This document shows, one piece after another, positions 1 through 6,800 of a stretch of DNA of 10,332 bases (its first letter is position 1; every line of letters starts with the position of its first letter). A program made the translations under genes and the position numbers. This DNA is from Christensenella sp. UBA5394 (lineage in GTDB: Bacteria > Bacillota > Clostridia > Christensenellales > CAG-138), in the NCBI GenBank assembly GCA_002409725.1, contig DHOI01000065.1:8784-19115 (forward strand). Reading direction: 5' to 3'. Below the pieces are notes generated by a model, which was not told the origin of the DNA, searched no databases, and worked only from the letters and a program-made list of their open reading frames with translations.

Positions 1-54
1 CTGTTTTGGCGAGAGCCGTTCAGCCAGTTCGGGATGCTCGCTTAACGGTACCAC
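1..54 (-). CDS. Possible 5' end of a gene running off the window (GTG start)
   Basis: A reading frame on the minus strand stays open from a stop at 133-135 to the window edge. It has no ATG; the first usable start is GTG at 54, giving a peptide that begins VPLSEHPELAERLSPKQ. The phrase PLSEHPELAE resembles the N-terminus of some GNAT-type acetyltransferases, but 18 residues are too few to assign a family. It lies just past the end of the IS66 tnpB remnant and does not look like the start of an IS66 tnpC. If real, the mobile element ends between 54 and 87. It may equally be a chance open frame. Confidence 0.18.
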   Translation of the reverse strand, partial: MVPLSEHPELAERLSPKQ

Positions 55-86
55 CGGAAGGTGCCTGATCGTGGGGATTTTCAGAC

Positions 87-295
87 TTATCCGAGCGCCA
101 TGCTTCCGCAGGGCTTCAACGCTTTTGGCTGCTCACCGCAAGCCCTTCCATGAGCCAGCGGTACTGCTGCGCGGTCAGCTCGCGTACCTGCTCCGCTGTT
201 CGCGGCCACTGGAATCCGCCTCGTTCCAGGCGCTCCCGCAGCACCCCTGCCCAATGTAATAATCGGTACTCCTCCGCAATCTCCCGTGTGTTCAT
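87..295 (-). pseudogene. IS66 TnpA-TnpB in-frame chimera, frameshifted remnant
   Basis: The frame from ATG at 295 starts with MNTREIAEEYRLLHWAGVLRER, a typical IS66-family TnpA N-terminus of about 22 residues. It passes without a stop into RLERGGFQWPRT...LTAQQYRWLMEGL, the C-terminal third of IS66 TnpB. Everything between, most of tnpA and the first two thirds of tnpB, is missing. Both parent families commonly have an R-L-E at this point (TnpA ERLE, TnpB KRLE), so a deletion between short matching stretches is a likely origin. After EGL the frame slips: the family-like ending EQPKALKP... lies in the next frame and stops at 87, while the unshifted frame stops at 116. The spacing fits loss of one base at about 135-139. 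The product cannot act as a normal accessory protein. Confidence 0.8.
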
Positions 296-356
296 CCCCA
301 CTATAACTCCCACTCGACTTGATTTTATACCTGTGCTTTTTCAAGTCCTTTTATAG

Positions 357-581
357 CTATTGTACCACGCGGGTTCCTCTTCTCACGATGTGACGGTGGG
401 CTTGACGCTTACCCTTGATCCAGTCGCTCCGCTTTCCGCAGAACAAAAACAGGTTGCTGCCAAACGGATCCAGCAAGAAGCTTTGCTGCACCAATAAGGA
501 CAGCCCGTCGATCCCTTTCCGAAGGTCGGTGTATCCGCAGGCGATATAGATATGCTCGCTTCCGCTGAAATCCTTCAGCAT
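357..581 (-). pseudogene. tnpB: IS66 accessory protein TnpB, 3' end lost to insertion
   Basis: ATG at 581 opens MLKDFSGSEHIYIACGYTDLRKGIDGLSLLVQQ...LFLFCGKRSDWIKG, unmistakable IS66 TnpB (the Orf2 family, usually about 115 residues). Similarity stops after about 57 residues at 413, where the terminus of a second IS66 element begins. The last 17 codons to the stop at 357 are read out of that terminus. The start overlaps the end of tnpA in the sequence ATGCTGA (575-581), the usual coupled arrangement in this family. TnpB is an accessory protein needed with TnpA and TnpC for IS66 transposition; here it lacks its C-terminal half and should be inactive. Confidence 0.85.
393..412 (-). repeat. Left terminal inverted repeat of the inner IS66 element
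   Basis: The minus strand reads GTAAGCGTCAAGCCCACCGT from 412 downward. It begins exactly where the outer TnpB loses family similarity (after ...FCGKRSDWIKG). IS66 elements have terminal repeats starting GTAA and make 8-bp target duplications. The adjacent 8 bases (GATCAAGG on the minus strand) would be one copy of that duplication; the other copy is outside the window. Confidence 0.55.
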
Positions 582-981
582 GTTTCCACAGCAATGCGAA
601 GAATATTCCGAAGCAGCTCAAGATTCGTATTATCGTCAACGCTGATATCCGCTGCGCCGATATGGATATGGACCGCATCCCCGGACGGTGCGCTGATTGC
701 CTGCCGACTTACTTCGGCAAACCACACGGTCTGCCACATGCCCTCCGGCAGCGCATTGCAGACCTCGTTCTGGCGATGGTAATAGGTCTTCTCATTCAAC
801 CCTTGCTCCCGGCACCGCGCTTTCACCGTCATGCCGCTGTTCCTGCACTTCCGGACCATCTTAGTCCACTCCGCCAAGTGACTGCCGCGCTTCACCCGCT
901 ACAATTCGACGATCATTTCCGCACCTCAGACTCTATTGGATTCCTTTGGATGTCGCAAGATCTCTTATGACTTCCAATTAC
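413..981 (-). mobile_element. First (outer) IS66-family element, 5' part
   Basis: This element contains tnpA (575-916) and the first half of tnpB (413-581) in the usual overlapping order. It is cut at 412/413 by the inner IS66 element, and its 3' part with tnpC is not in the window. A possible left terminus is GTAATTGGAAGTCATAAGAG reading down from 981, 65 nt upstream of the tnpA ATG. It has the expected GTAA tip, but its remaining bases do not resemble the inner element's terminus, so the outer boundary is tentative. Confidence 0.55.
575..916 (-). pseudogene. tnpA: IS66 accessory protein TnpA with probable nonsense mutation
   Basis: The frame includes HLAEWTKMVRKCRNSGMTVKARCREQGLNEKTYYHRQ, an IS66 TnpA (Orf1) helix-turn-helix-like N-terminal region, followed by a variable tail of about 70 residues. 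The continuous part begins at GTG 895, which lacks a ribosome binding site. An in-frame ATG at 916 does have one (GAGGTG at 922-927, 5-nt gap), but TAG at 899-901 interrupts that frame after five codons. The simplest reading is a start at 916 and a later nonsense mutation. The sequence belongs to a different TnpA subgroup from the inner element's TREIAEEYRL type, so these are two distinct IS66 elements. A functional GTG-initiated product cannot be excluded. Confidence 0.75.
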
Positions 982-1091
982 CCCCAAGTAAAGACGTTGT
1001 AGCCGTCTGTATGTTATTAGTTCTCCCCGAAAATATATATGTAAAAAATTGGTGCCTTCCAGGGATACCAAAAATCACCACGGAAAAGCCC

Positions 1092-1120
1092 GCATACATC
1101 CCGTGCGCTTACAAATACTA
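1092..1120 (+). promoter_or_regulatory. Probable sigma-G promoter of spoVT
   Basis: GCATA at 1092-1096 and AATACTA at 1114-1120 are separated by 17 nt. The known sigma-G consensus is about TGAATA, 17-18 nt, CATACTA. The -10 matches at 6 of 7 positions, and the -35 (with C at 1091) at 4 of 6. spoVT of Bacillus subtilis is transcribed by forespore sigma-G, so the match is expected here. Transcription would start near 1127, giving a leader of about 38 nt. The region 917-1164 otherwise holds only the possible IS terminus. Confidence 0.5.
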
Positions 1121-1150
1121 GTGCTACAGCCAAAAAAGAACCACGCAACA

Positions 1151-1155
1151 GGAGG
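1151..1155 (+). promoter_or_regulatory. Ribosome binding site that fixes the TTG start of spoVT
   Basis: GGAGG at 1151-1155, preceded by A, lies 9 nt before the TTG at 1165. No ATG or GTG is better placed, and the protein from this TTG begins exactly as SpoVT proteins do (MKATGIVRRIDELGRVVIPK). Confidence 0.85.
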
Positions 1156-1164
1156 AATAGGGCA

Positions 1165-1710
1165 TTGAAAGCAACAGGTATCGTAAGGCGCATCGACGAA
1201 TTGGGCCGCGTTGTCATTCCTAAGGAGATCCGCAGAACACTTCGTATCCGCGAGGGCGACCCGCTGGAAATATTCACAGATCGGGATGGCGAGGTGATCC
1301 TTAAAAAGTATTCGCCCATCGGCGAGCTGGGGGATTTTGCCAAGGAATATGCGGAATCTTTATACCAGGCGCTTGGGCATATGACCGCTATCTGCGATAA
1401 GGACGCGGTCATCGCCGTAGCGGGGGGCAGCAAGCGGGAGATGATGGATAAGCCCATCAGCGACGAGGTGGAGCGTATGATGAAGCGGCGGGAGCGCGCC
1501 GTGCTCAGCCGCACCCAGGGCAACATGGTGCCCCTTTTGAGCGGGGATACCATGGATTACGGCTCCGCCGTGGTTGTGCCCATCCTGGCGGGCGGGGATG
1601 CCATTGGCGCGGTCATCATGCTCAGCCGCGAAGTGGAGAACATGGGCGAGGTGGAGCTAAAGCTGTGCGAAACGGCCGCCCACTTTATGGGCAAGCAGAT
1701 GGAGACATGA
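1165..1710 (+). CDS. spoVT: Stage V sporulation protein T (AbrB-type transcription regulator with GAF domain)
   Basis: This forespore DNA-binding protein modulates the sigma-G regulon late in sporulation. In Bacillus subtilis it activates or represses forespore genes and affects spore coat and germination. Residues 1-50 form the AbrB-like swapped-hairpin DNA-binding domain (MKATGIVRRIDELGRVVIPK, then EIRRTLRIREGDPLEIF), nearly identical to known SpoVT. Residues about 55-178 form the GAF-like ligand or tetramerisation domain, ending in LCETAAHFMGKQME. The length of 181 residues is normal for the family (about 178). The start is TTG. The gene stands alone: IS66 debris lies upstream and htpG converges downstream. 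The mfd and murJ-type neighbours found in Bacillus are not in the window. AbrB itself is shorter and lacks the GAF part, so SpoVT is the firm choice. Confidence 0.97.
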   Translation: MKATGIVRRIDELGRVVIPKEIRRTLRIREGDPLEIFTDRDGEVILKKYSPIGELGDFAKEYAESLYQALGHMTAICDKDAVIAVAGGSKREMMDKPISDEVERMMKRRERAVLSRTQGNMVPLLSGDTMDYGSAVVVPILAGGDAIGAVIMLSREVENMGEVELKLCETAAHFMGKQMET

Positions 1711-1758
1711 GTCGTAGCCCTATGCCCTGGTAGATCGCGCCAAAAACCATTGATATAT

Positions 1759-1800
1759 ATGCAAAGAGCCGCCCGGGCCAGCCCGGGCGGCTCTTTGCAT
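1759..1800. terminator. Bidirectional intrinsic terminator between spoVT and htpG
   Basis: A perfect 19-bp inverted repeat (ATGCAAAGAGCCGCCCGGG at 1759-1777 and its complement at 1782-1800) encloses a 4-nt loop. The GC-rich inner stem is flanked by AAAG on one side and CTTT on the other, so either transcript has a short U-containing end. It lies 48 nt after the spoVT stop and about 10 nt after the htpG stop, in a convergent arrangement, and can serve both genes. Confidence 0.88.
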
Positions 1801-1810
1801 GCGCCCGCTT

Positions 1811-3697
1811 TTATCGCATCAGCGCGCACACGCGGTTGGAAAATGCCACCGGGTCTTCAATGGGCAGGCCCTCGATGAGCAGGGCCTGGTCATAGAGTAG
1901 GCTGGCGTAATCCGCGAGCTTGGGGTCATCTTGGGGTAGGGCAGAAAGGGCGGCGAAAACGGGGTGCGCCGGGTTGATCTCCAGCACGCGCTCGGCCTTG
2001 AGGGGGCCGCCCTCTTCGTTATTGGGCATGGAGTTGAGCACTTTCTCCATTTCGATGGAAAGCGGCCCGTCGCTCACCAGGCATACCGGGGAGTTCTTTA
2101 GCTTGCTGGAAAGCCGCACGGCCTTAACCTGGCCATCAAGGGCCTTTTGCAGGGCCGAGAGCAGGTCGCCATGCTCCTTCTCCTTATCCGCGAAGGCCTG
2201 CTTTTCTTCCTCTGTAGAAAGATCCAGATCCTTATCGGATACGGAGCGGAAGGGCTTTTCCTGATAAGCGTTTAGCATCTTGAGGGCAAATTCGTCAACA
2301 TCGTCCACCAAGCAGAGGATGTCGTAGCCCTTTTCCCGTACCAGCTCCGTTTGCGGTAGGCTTATGGCCCGCTGGGTAGTTTCGGCGCAGGCGTAATAAA
2401 TCTCCTTTTGCTCCGCGGGCATGACCGCCACGTATTCCTTGAGGGTAACGAGCTTATCCTCCTTGGCGGAATGGAACATCACCAAGTCCTCCAGCAGCTC
2501 CTTGTTTGCGCCAAAACCCGCGTAGAGGCCATATTTGAGCGTGAGGCCGAAGGCCTTGAAGAAGCTTTCGTAGGCTTCCCGATCCGTCTCCAAAAGGTTC
2601 ATCAGCTCGGCCTTGATCTTCTTTTTAAGGTTTTTGGCGATCACCTGCAGCTGGCGGTCATGCTGGAGCATTTCCCGGGAGATATTTAGTGAAAGATCCG
2701 CCGAATCCACAAGGCCCCGCACAAAGCCGAAGTAATCCGGTAGCAGATCCTCGCACTTGTCCATAATCATCACGCCGCTGGTGTAGAGCTGCAAGCCGCG
2801 TTTGTATTCCTTGGAATAAAAATCATAGGGTGGCCGCTTGGGGATGAACAGCAGCGCGTTGTAGGAAACCGCGCCCTCCACGCTGGTGTGGATGCGCAGC
2901 AGTGGTGGCTCAAAATCGTGGAATTTATCCATGTAGAATTGGTTGTAATCCTCGTCCGTAAGCTCGGCCTTGCTCTTTTTCCATAGGGGCGTCATGCTGT
3001 TAAGCACACTATCCTCTTTGTATTGCTCATATTCGCTTTCGCTGCCCTCCTTGAGGCGGCTCTTTTCCACCTCCATGCGGATGGGGTAGCGGATATAATC
3101 GGAATACTTCTTGACCAGCGAGGAGAGCGTGTATTCTTCCAGATATTGGCCGTATTTCTCCTCCTCGGTATCCTCTTTAAGGGTGAGGATTACGTCCGTG
3201 CCCGCTTCGGCCCGCTCTGCGGGCGCGATGGTGTATCCGTCCGCACCGGCGGACTGCCACTCGTAGGCCTGCTCGCTGTCAAAGGCGCGGGAGACTACCC
3301 GCACGCTCTTTGCCACCATGAAGGCGGAATAAAAGCCTACGCCGAATTGGCCGATCACGTCGAGATTCTTATCCTCGGCATGCTCCTTGCGGAAGGCCAG
3401 CGTGCCGCTTTGGGCGATCACGCCCAGGTTGTTTTCCAGCTCCTCTGCGCGCATGCCGCAGCCGTTGTCGCTGATGGTGAGGGTGCGGCCAGCCGCATCC
3501 GGAGTGATGCGGATATAAAAGTCCCCCTGGCCGAGCTTGACACTGTCGTCCGTGAGGGAGCGAAAATGCAGCTTGTCCATCGCGTCGCTGGCGTTGGAGA
3601 GAAGCTCGCGCAGAAAAATTTCCTTATGGGTATAGATGGAGTTGATCATCAGCTCCAATAGCCGCTTGGATTCCGTTTTAAATGCCTTTTTTGCCAT
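1811..3697 (-). CDS. htpG: Molecular chaperone HtpG (bacterial Hsp90)
   Basis: HtpG is an ATP-dependent cytosolic homodimeric chaperone that remodels client proteins with the DnaK system. The product has 628 residues, typical for HtpG. The N-terminal GHKL ATPase domain shows ELLSNASDAMDKL (31-43, with catalytic Glu31 and Asn35), DNGCGM (77-82) and GQFGVGFYSAFMVAK (116-130). The middle domain has the conserved LNISREMLQ segment with its Arg, followed by a C-terminal dimerisation domain; there is no MEEVD tail, as expected in bacteria. I chose ATG 3697 because GGGAGG lies 9 nt upstream (3707-3712) and MAKKAFKTE is the usual family start. The upstream ATG at 3718 would place the ribosome binding site inside the gene. 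It is a single gene with its own promoter and CIRCE operator, ending at a terminator shared with spoVT. Confidence 0.97.
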   Translation of the reverse strand: MAKKAFKTESKRLLELMINSIYTHKEIFLRELLSNASDAMDKLHFRSLTDDSVKLGQGDFYIRITPDAAGRTLTISDNGCGMRAEELENNLGVIAQSGTLAFRKEHAEDKNLDVIGQFGVGFYSAFMVAKSVRVVSRAFDSEQAYEWQSAGADGYTIAPAERAEAGTDVILTLKEDTEEEKYGQYLEEYTLSSLVKKYSDYIRYPIRMEVEKSRLKEGSESEYEQYKEDSVLNSMTPLWKKSKAELTDEDYNQFYMDKFHDFEPPLLRIHTSVEGAVSYNALLFIPKRPPYDFYSKEYKRGLQLYTSGVMIMDKCEDLLPDYFGFVRGLVDSADLSLNISREMLQHDRQLQVIAKNLKKKIKAELMNLLETDREAYESFFKAFGLTLKYGLYAGFGANKELLEDLVMFHSAKEDKLVTLKEYVAVMPAEQKEIYYACAETTQRAISLPQTELVREKGYDILCLVDDVDEFALKMLNAYQEKPFRSVSDKDLDLSTEEEKQAFADKEKEHGDLLSALQKALDGQVKAVRLSSKLKNSPVCLVSDGPLSIEMEKVLNSMPNNEEGGPLKAERVLEINPAHPVFAALSALPQDDPKLADYASLLYDQALLIEGLPIEDPVAFSNRVCALMR

Positions 3698-3706
3698 CGC
3701 TTGAAA

Positions 3707-3712
3707 CCTCCC
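3707..3712 (-). promoter_or_regulatory. Ribosome binding site of htpG
   Basis: GGGAGG on the minus strand, 9 nt before ATG 3697, rules out the longer start at 3718. Confidence 0.85.
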
Positions 3713-3728
3713 ATGCAATAAAAGAACG

Positions 3729-3755
3729 TTAGCACTCGTTTATATTGAGTGCTAA
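3729..3755 (-). promoter_or_regulatory. CIRCE operator (HrcA binding site) of htpG
   Basis: A perfect copy of the CIRCE consensus: TTAGCACTC, 9-nt spacer, GAGTGCTAA. It begins 4 nt downstream of the -10 box at 3760-3765 and covers the expected transcription start. Bound HrcA should therefore block initiation until heat stress inactivates it. CIRCE is known from groESL and dnaK operons. htpG of Bacillus subtilis is not under HrcA control, so its use here is noteworthy. Confidence 0.97.
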
Positions 3756-3759
3756 CATA

Positions 3760-3788
3760 ACTATAATATTCCGTTCGGATAAAATCAA
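3760..3788 (-). promoter_or_regulatory. Sigma-A-type promoter of htpG
   Basis: On the minus strand the -35 box TTGATT (3783-3788) and -10 box TATAGT (3760-3765) are separated by exactly 17 nt. The expected start lies within the CIRCE element, giving a leader of about 55 nt before the htpG ATG. Confidence 0.82.
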
Positions 3789-3806
3789 TACGCGCTGGAT
3801 TTTATC
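3778..3806. repeat. 9-bp perfect inverted repeat overlapping the htpG -35 box
   Basis: GATAAAATC (3778-3786) and GATTTTATC (3798-3806) are perfect complements with an 11-nt spacer. One arm covers most of the htpG -35 box. It lies 22 nt after the stop of the large SpoIID-like gene, so it could be a weak AT-rich 3' hairpin or a second operator for htpG. It has neither a GC-rich stem nor a U tract. Confidence 0.5.
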
Positions 3807-3827
3807 ACAAGAGGTTCACAAAGTCCT

Positions 3828-6800
3828 CTATCCCAAATCAATATAATCGCTGGTCACGTAGCCGAAAGCGCCGCCGTAGCTCACCAGGCACCAGCCGTTG
3901 AGCACGTAGTAAACGGTCACATTGGTGCGGCGCTGGAGCAGGGTAATGACGGCGCTCGAAGTATTAGCGCCCGCGCGCATATTCACTTGGGCTGTGGTGG
4001 CGCAGACCCGGGGCGCGATACCGGCGCTCACCTGGGGGATGCCCGCCGTGCCCTGGCTCTCCACGCGGATGTAAGATTTGCTGGCAAAGGCGGCCTGGCC
4101 CTTATAAAGCACGTAATACCAATCCCCGCATTGGCCGAGGATGTTCAGATCCGTGCCCTTGGCCAGCAGCTCTAGCTTATCCGTATCCGTGCTAGGGCCC
4201 TTGCGCAGGTTCACCTTGCCACCGGCGCTGCCAGTGGCCAACTGCACGGAAGAACCGGTGTTCACCGTGGAGCCCGAAACGGGGGAGGGCGTGGCAATCG
4301 TACCGCCGCTGCCGATGGTTACGGTGCTTTCGGAAGTCTTTTTGATGTACTTCCAGTAGATATAACCCTTGGTGCCGTTATATTCCACGCGGTACCAATC
4401 ACCCTCTAGGCCATAGAGGGTTACGTTGGAGCCGGAGGCGATGCGGCCCAGCTTTTTGGTGGTGGTGGCGGGGCCCTGACGGAAGTTGACATCCGTGGTG
4501 GTCACGCCCGTGCCTGTGCTCTGCTCCGTGGTAGGGCCCGTGCCGCCGGAGGTGACAGGCGCGGTGGTGGAGGTGTAGGACTGGGTGACGGTCACGTATT
4601 TGGAACTGACATAGCCCTCTGTACCATCCGAGAGTTTGACTTTATACCAGCCGTCTGAGCTGCCGTAGAGGGTCAGCTCCGTATCCGCTTTGAGAATGGC
4701 GAGCTGGGCATAGCTGGTGCCCGGCCCCTTGCGCAAATATACCTTGCCCGTAGTTTTACCAAGGCCGGTGCTGCCTGCCGGGGGCGCTCCTTCCAAGTTG
4801 CCGCTTGCGTCGATGCGGGCCGTGCCCGTAACGGTGATGTAATCTCCGTATACATAGCCCGTAACGCCGCCGATATAGACCCGGTACCAACTGCCTTCCT
4901 GGCCCAGAATGTAAACGCCGGTGTTTTTGCTCAGCTTGCCCACGCTCCCATAGCTGGTAGCCGGGCCCATGCGGAAGTTGACGTTGCCGGTATTCAAAAG
5001 GCCGGTGGATACAGTGGCGTAAGGATCCGCCGTGGGGGCTATGGTGACGGTGACGGGAACGGCGGGGGTGGCGATGGGGAACAGAAAGCCGCCCGCAGGG
5101 GTGGGGGTGGGGAACAGGAAGCCGCCCCCAGGGGCGGGGGTGGCGGCCTGCTCGGCGTTGGCATCCCCGCAGGGGAGCAGGGTCGGATAGCCGGTGATGG
5201 AAACGTAGCTGCCGATGATATAGCCCATTTGCCCGGCCGCTGCCGCCTTATACCAGCCGCTCTCCTGGCCGTAGATATCCAGGGGAGTGTTGCGGTTGAG
5301 CTTTGTGAGGCTGGCATAGCCCGTGCCTGGGCCGGTGCGGAAGTTCACGCCCTGGCCCGTAACGGTGCCGAAGGCGATCACGCCGGGAGAGGCCGTGGGC
5401 GCGGGGCTGGCAGAGGGATTGGGTGTGGGGGTGGGCGTAATGGTGGGGTAGCCGTTTACATAATTGAGGTATTTTTCGGAGATGTAGCCGCTGTAGTTGC
5501 CGTAGCTAACCTGGGCCCAGCCATCGCTCCGGCCGTATACGTAGACCTCGGAGCCATTAGGTACGGTGATAAGTGCGGCGTAGCCGGTTCCGGCGCCCAC
5601 GTGCAGGTTCACGTTGCCCGTGGTGCGGGCCGTTACGGCGCCGGAGGCGGGCGAGCTGGTGCCAGTGTTCGTGTTCACAGGGTCTGTAGGCGTTTCTACA
5701 GGGATGGTGGCCAAGGTTGCGCCCGGGTAGTAAAAGCTCAGGATCTGGCGGTAGTTGAGGCCCTCGCTGGCCGCCTGCTGCGCGCCGCGCTGGCTCAGGC
5801 CCACGCCATGGCCATAGCGCAGGTGGTAGACGTAATAGGCGGAGCCATTGGCGGCCTGCTCGCCCCAGAAGATGCGCAGGGAGCTATCGATGACCACGCT
5901 GTAGGCTTCGAGCTCCGCTGTCGTGAAGTTGATGTTGATGTTTTCGAGGATGTTGCCCCCGGCGGTCATGGCGCTGAGGGTGGCGCTGCCCGCGGTCAGG
6001 TTGCGGGTCTGGCCGCTATAGCGCGGGGTGTGCAGGGAAAAGGCGGAGATGCTGTAAAGCTGGGTGCAGCTTTGGCCGGTGGTGGCGCTGGCTTTGGTCA
6101 AAAGCAGGTTCCACAGGCCCTGGTTGATAGAGCCGCCCTGGTTGAGGGGTACGGAAACGGTCTCTTTTTTGCTGTATACGTTGCGCAGGTCGTAAGGGTC
6201 GAGCGTCACGGCGTAGCCTGTGTTGCTGCGGCCGTTCCACGCCTGGCCGGGCAGCATGGTTTCGCCGCCGTTGCTGGCCGCGTAATAGGTGGTGAGGAGG
6301 CTGCCGTTTACGGCCAGCACCTCACTAATGGTACTGTCTACAGCCGAAATCACGCTGGTGGCGCTCGCGTCGAAGCCCTTGTAGACCTGGTCGCTGGAGG
6401 TGTCGCCGATGTCGTAGGCCCCGCCCGTGCGCAGGCTCAGCGCATAGCCCTTGGCGGCGATGGCCTGGGCCTTGAGCGCCTCGATGGGGAAGGAGTTGCT
6501 CATTTCATAACCCACCACGCCATAGAGGTAATGCGCCAAGGGCACCTCGTTTACGACCCTGAGGTAGGCCGAGGAAAGCACGGAAAAATAGAAATGCCCC
6601 AGGTAGCGGTAGCCGTTGAGCTGGAGATAACCCGCGCTCTTATCCATCTTTGCGCGCATGAGTCTGATGCTGGGGCCTGTGTAAACATCGCCCAGGGAGG
6701 AATGGTTCAAGGTCATGGTGCCGTCGTAATTGGAGCGCAGGGAGATAGTGCCGCCGGTGAAGGCCGCGCCGTTCTCCGCTACGAAATAGCTGCCGGAAGC

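Larger units (their letters stand above)
87..412 (-). mobile_element. Second (inner) IS66-family element, deletion remnant
   Basis: The element starts at 412 (minus strand) with GTAAGCGTCAAGCCCACC. IS66-family termini characteristically begin GTAA, often GTAAGCG. A leader of about 117 nt follows, with GTGGGAG-type purine stretches, before the chimeric tnpA-tnpB frame at 295. The family-like TnpB ending closes at 87. No tnpC (the large transposase gene) and no right inverted repeat are visible before the window edge, so the left limit given here is only the end of recognisable coding sequence. The insertion point lies inside the tnpB of another IS66 element. Confidence 0.65.

Noticed and set aside
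1017-1553. A 178-codon minus-strand frame opposite spoVT
   Set aside because: It is antisense to a certain gene and its Ser/Arg-rich composition has no family resemblance.
3023-3661. A 212-codon plus-strand frame opposite htpG
   Set aside because: It is a shadow of the strongly conserved htpG N-terminal region and has no motif of its own.
3810-3829. AGAGG ... CCTCT inverted repeat at the stop of the SpoIID-like gene
   Set aside because: Only 5 bp with a 10-nt loop and no U tract; too weak to call a terminator.
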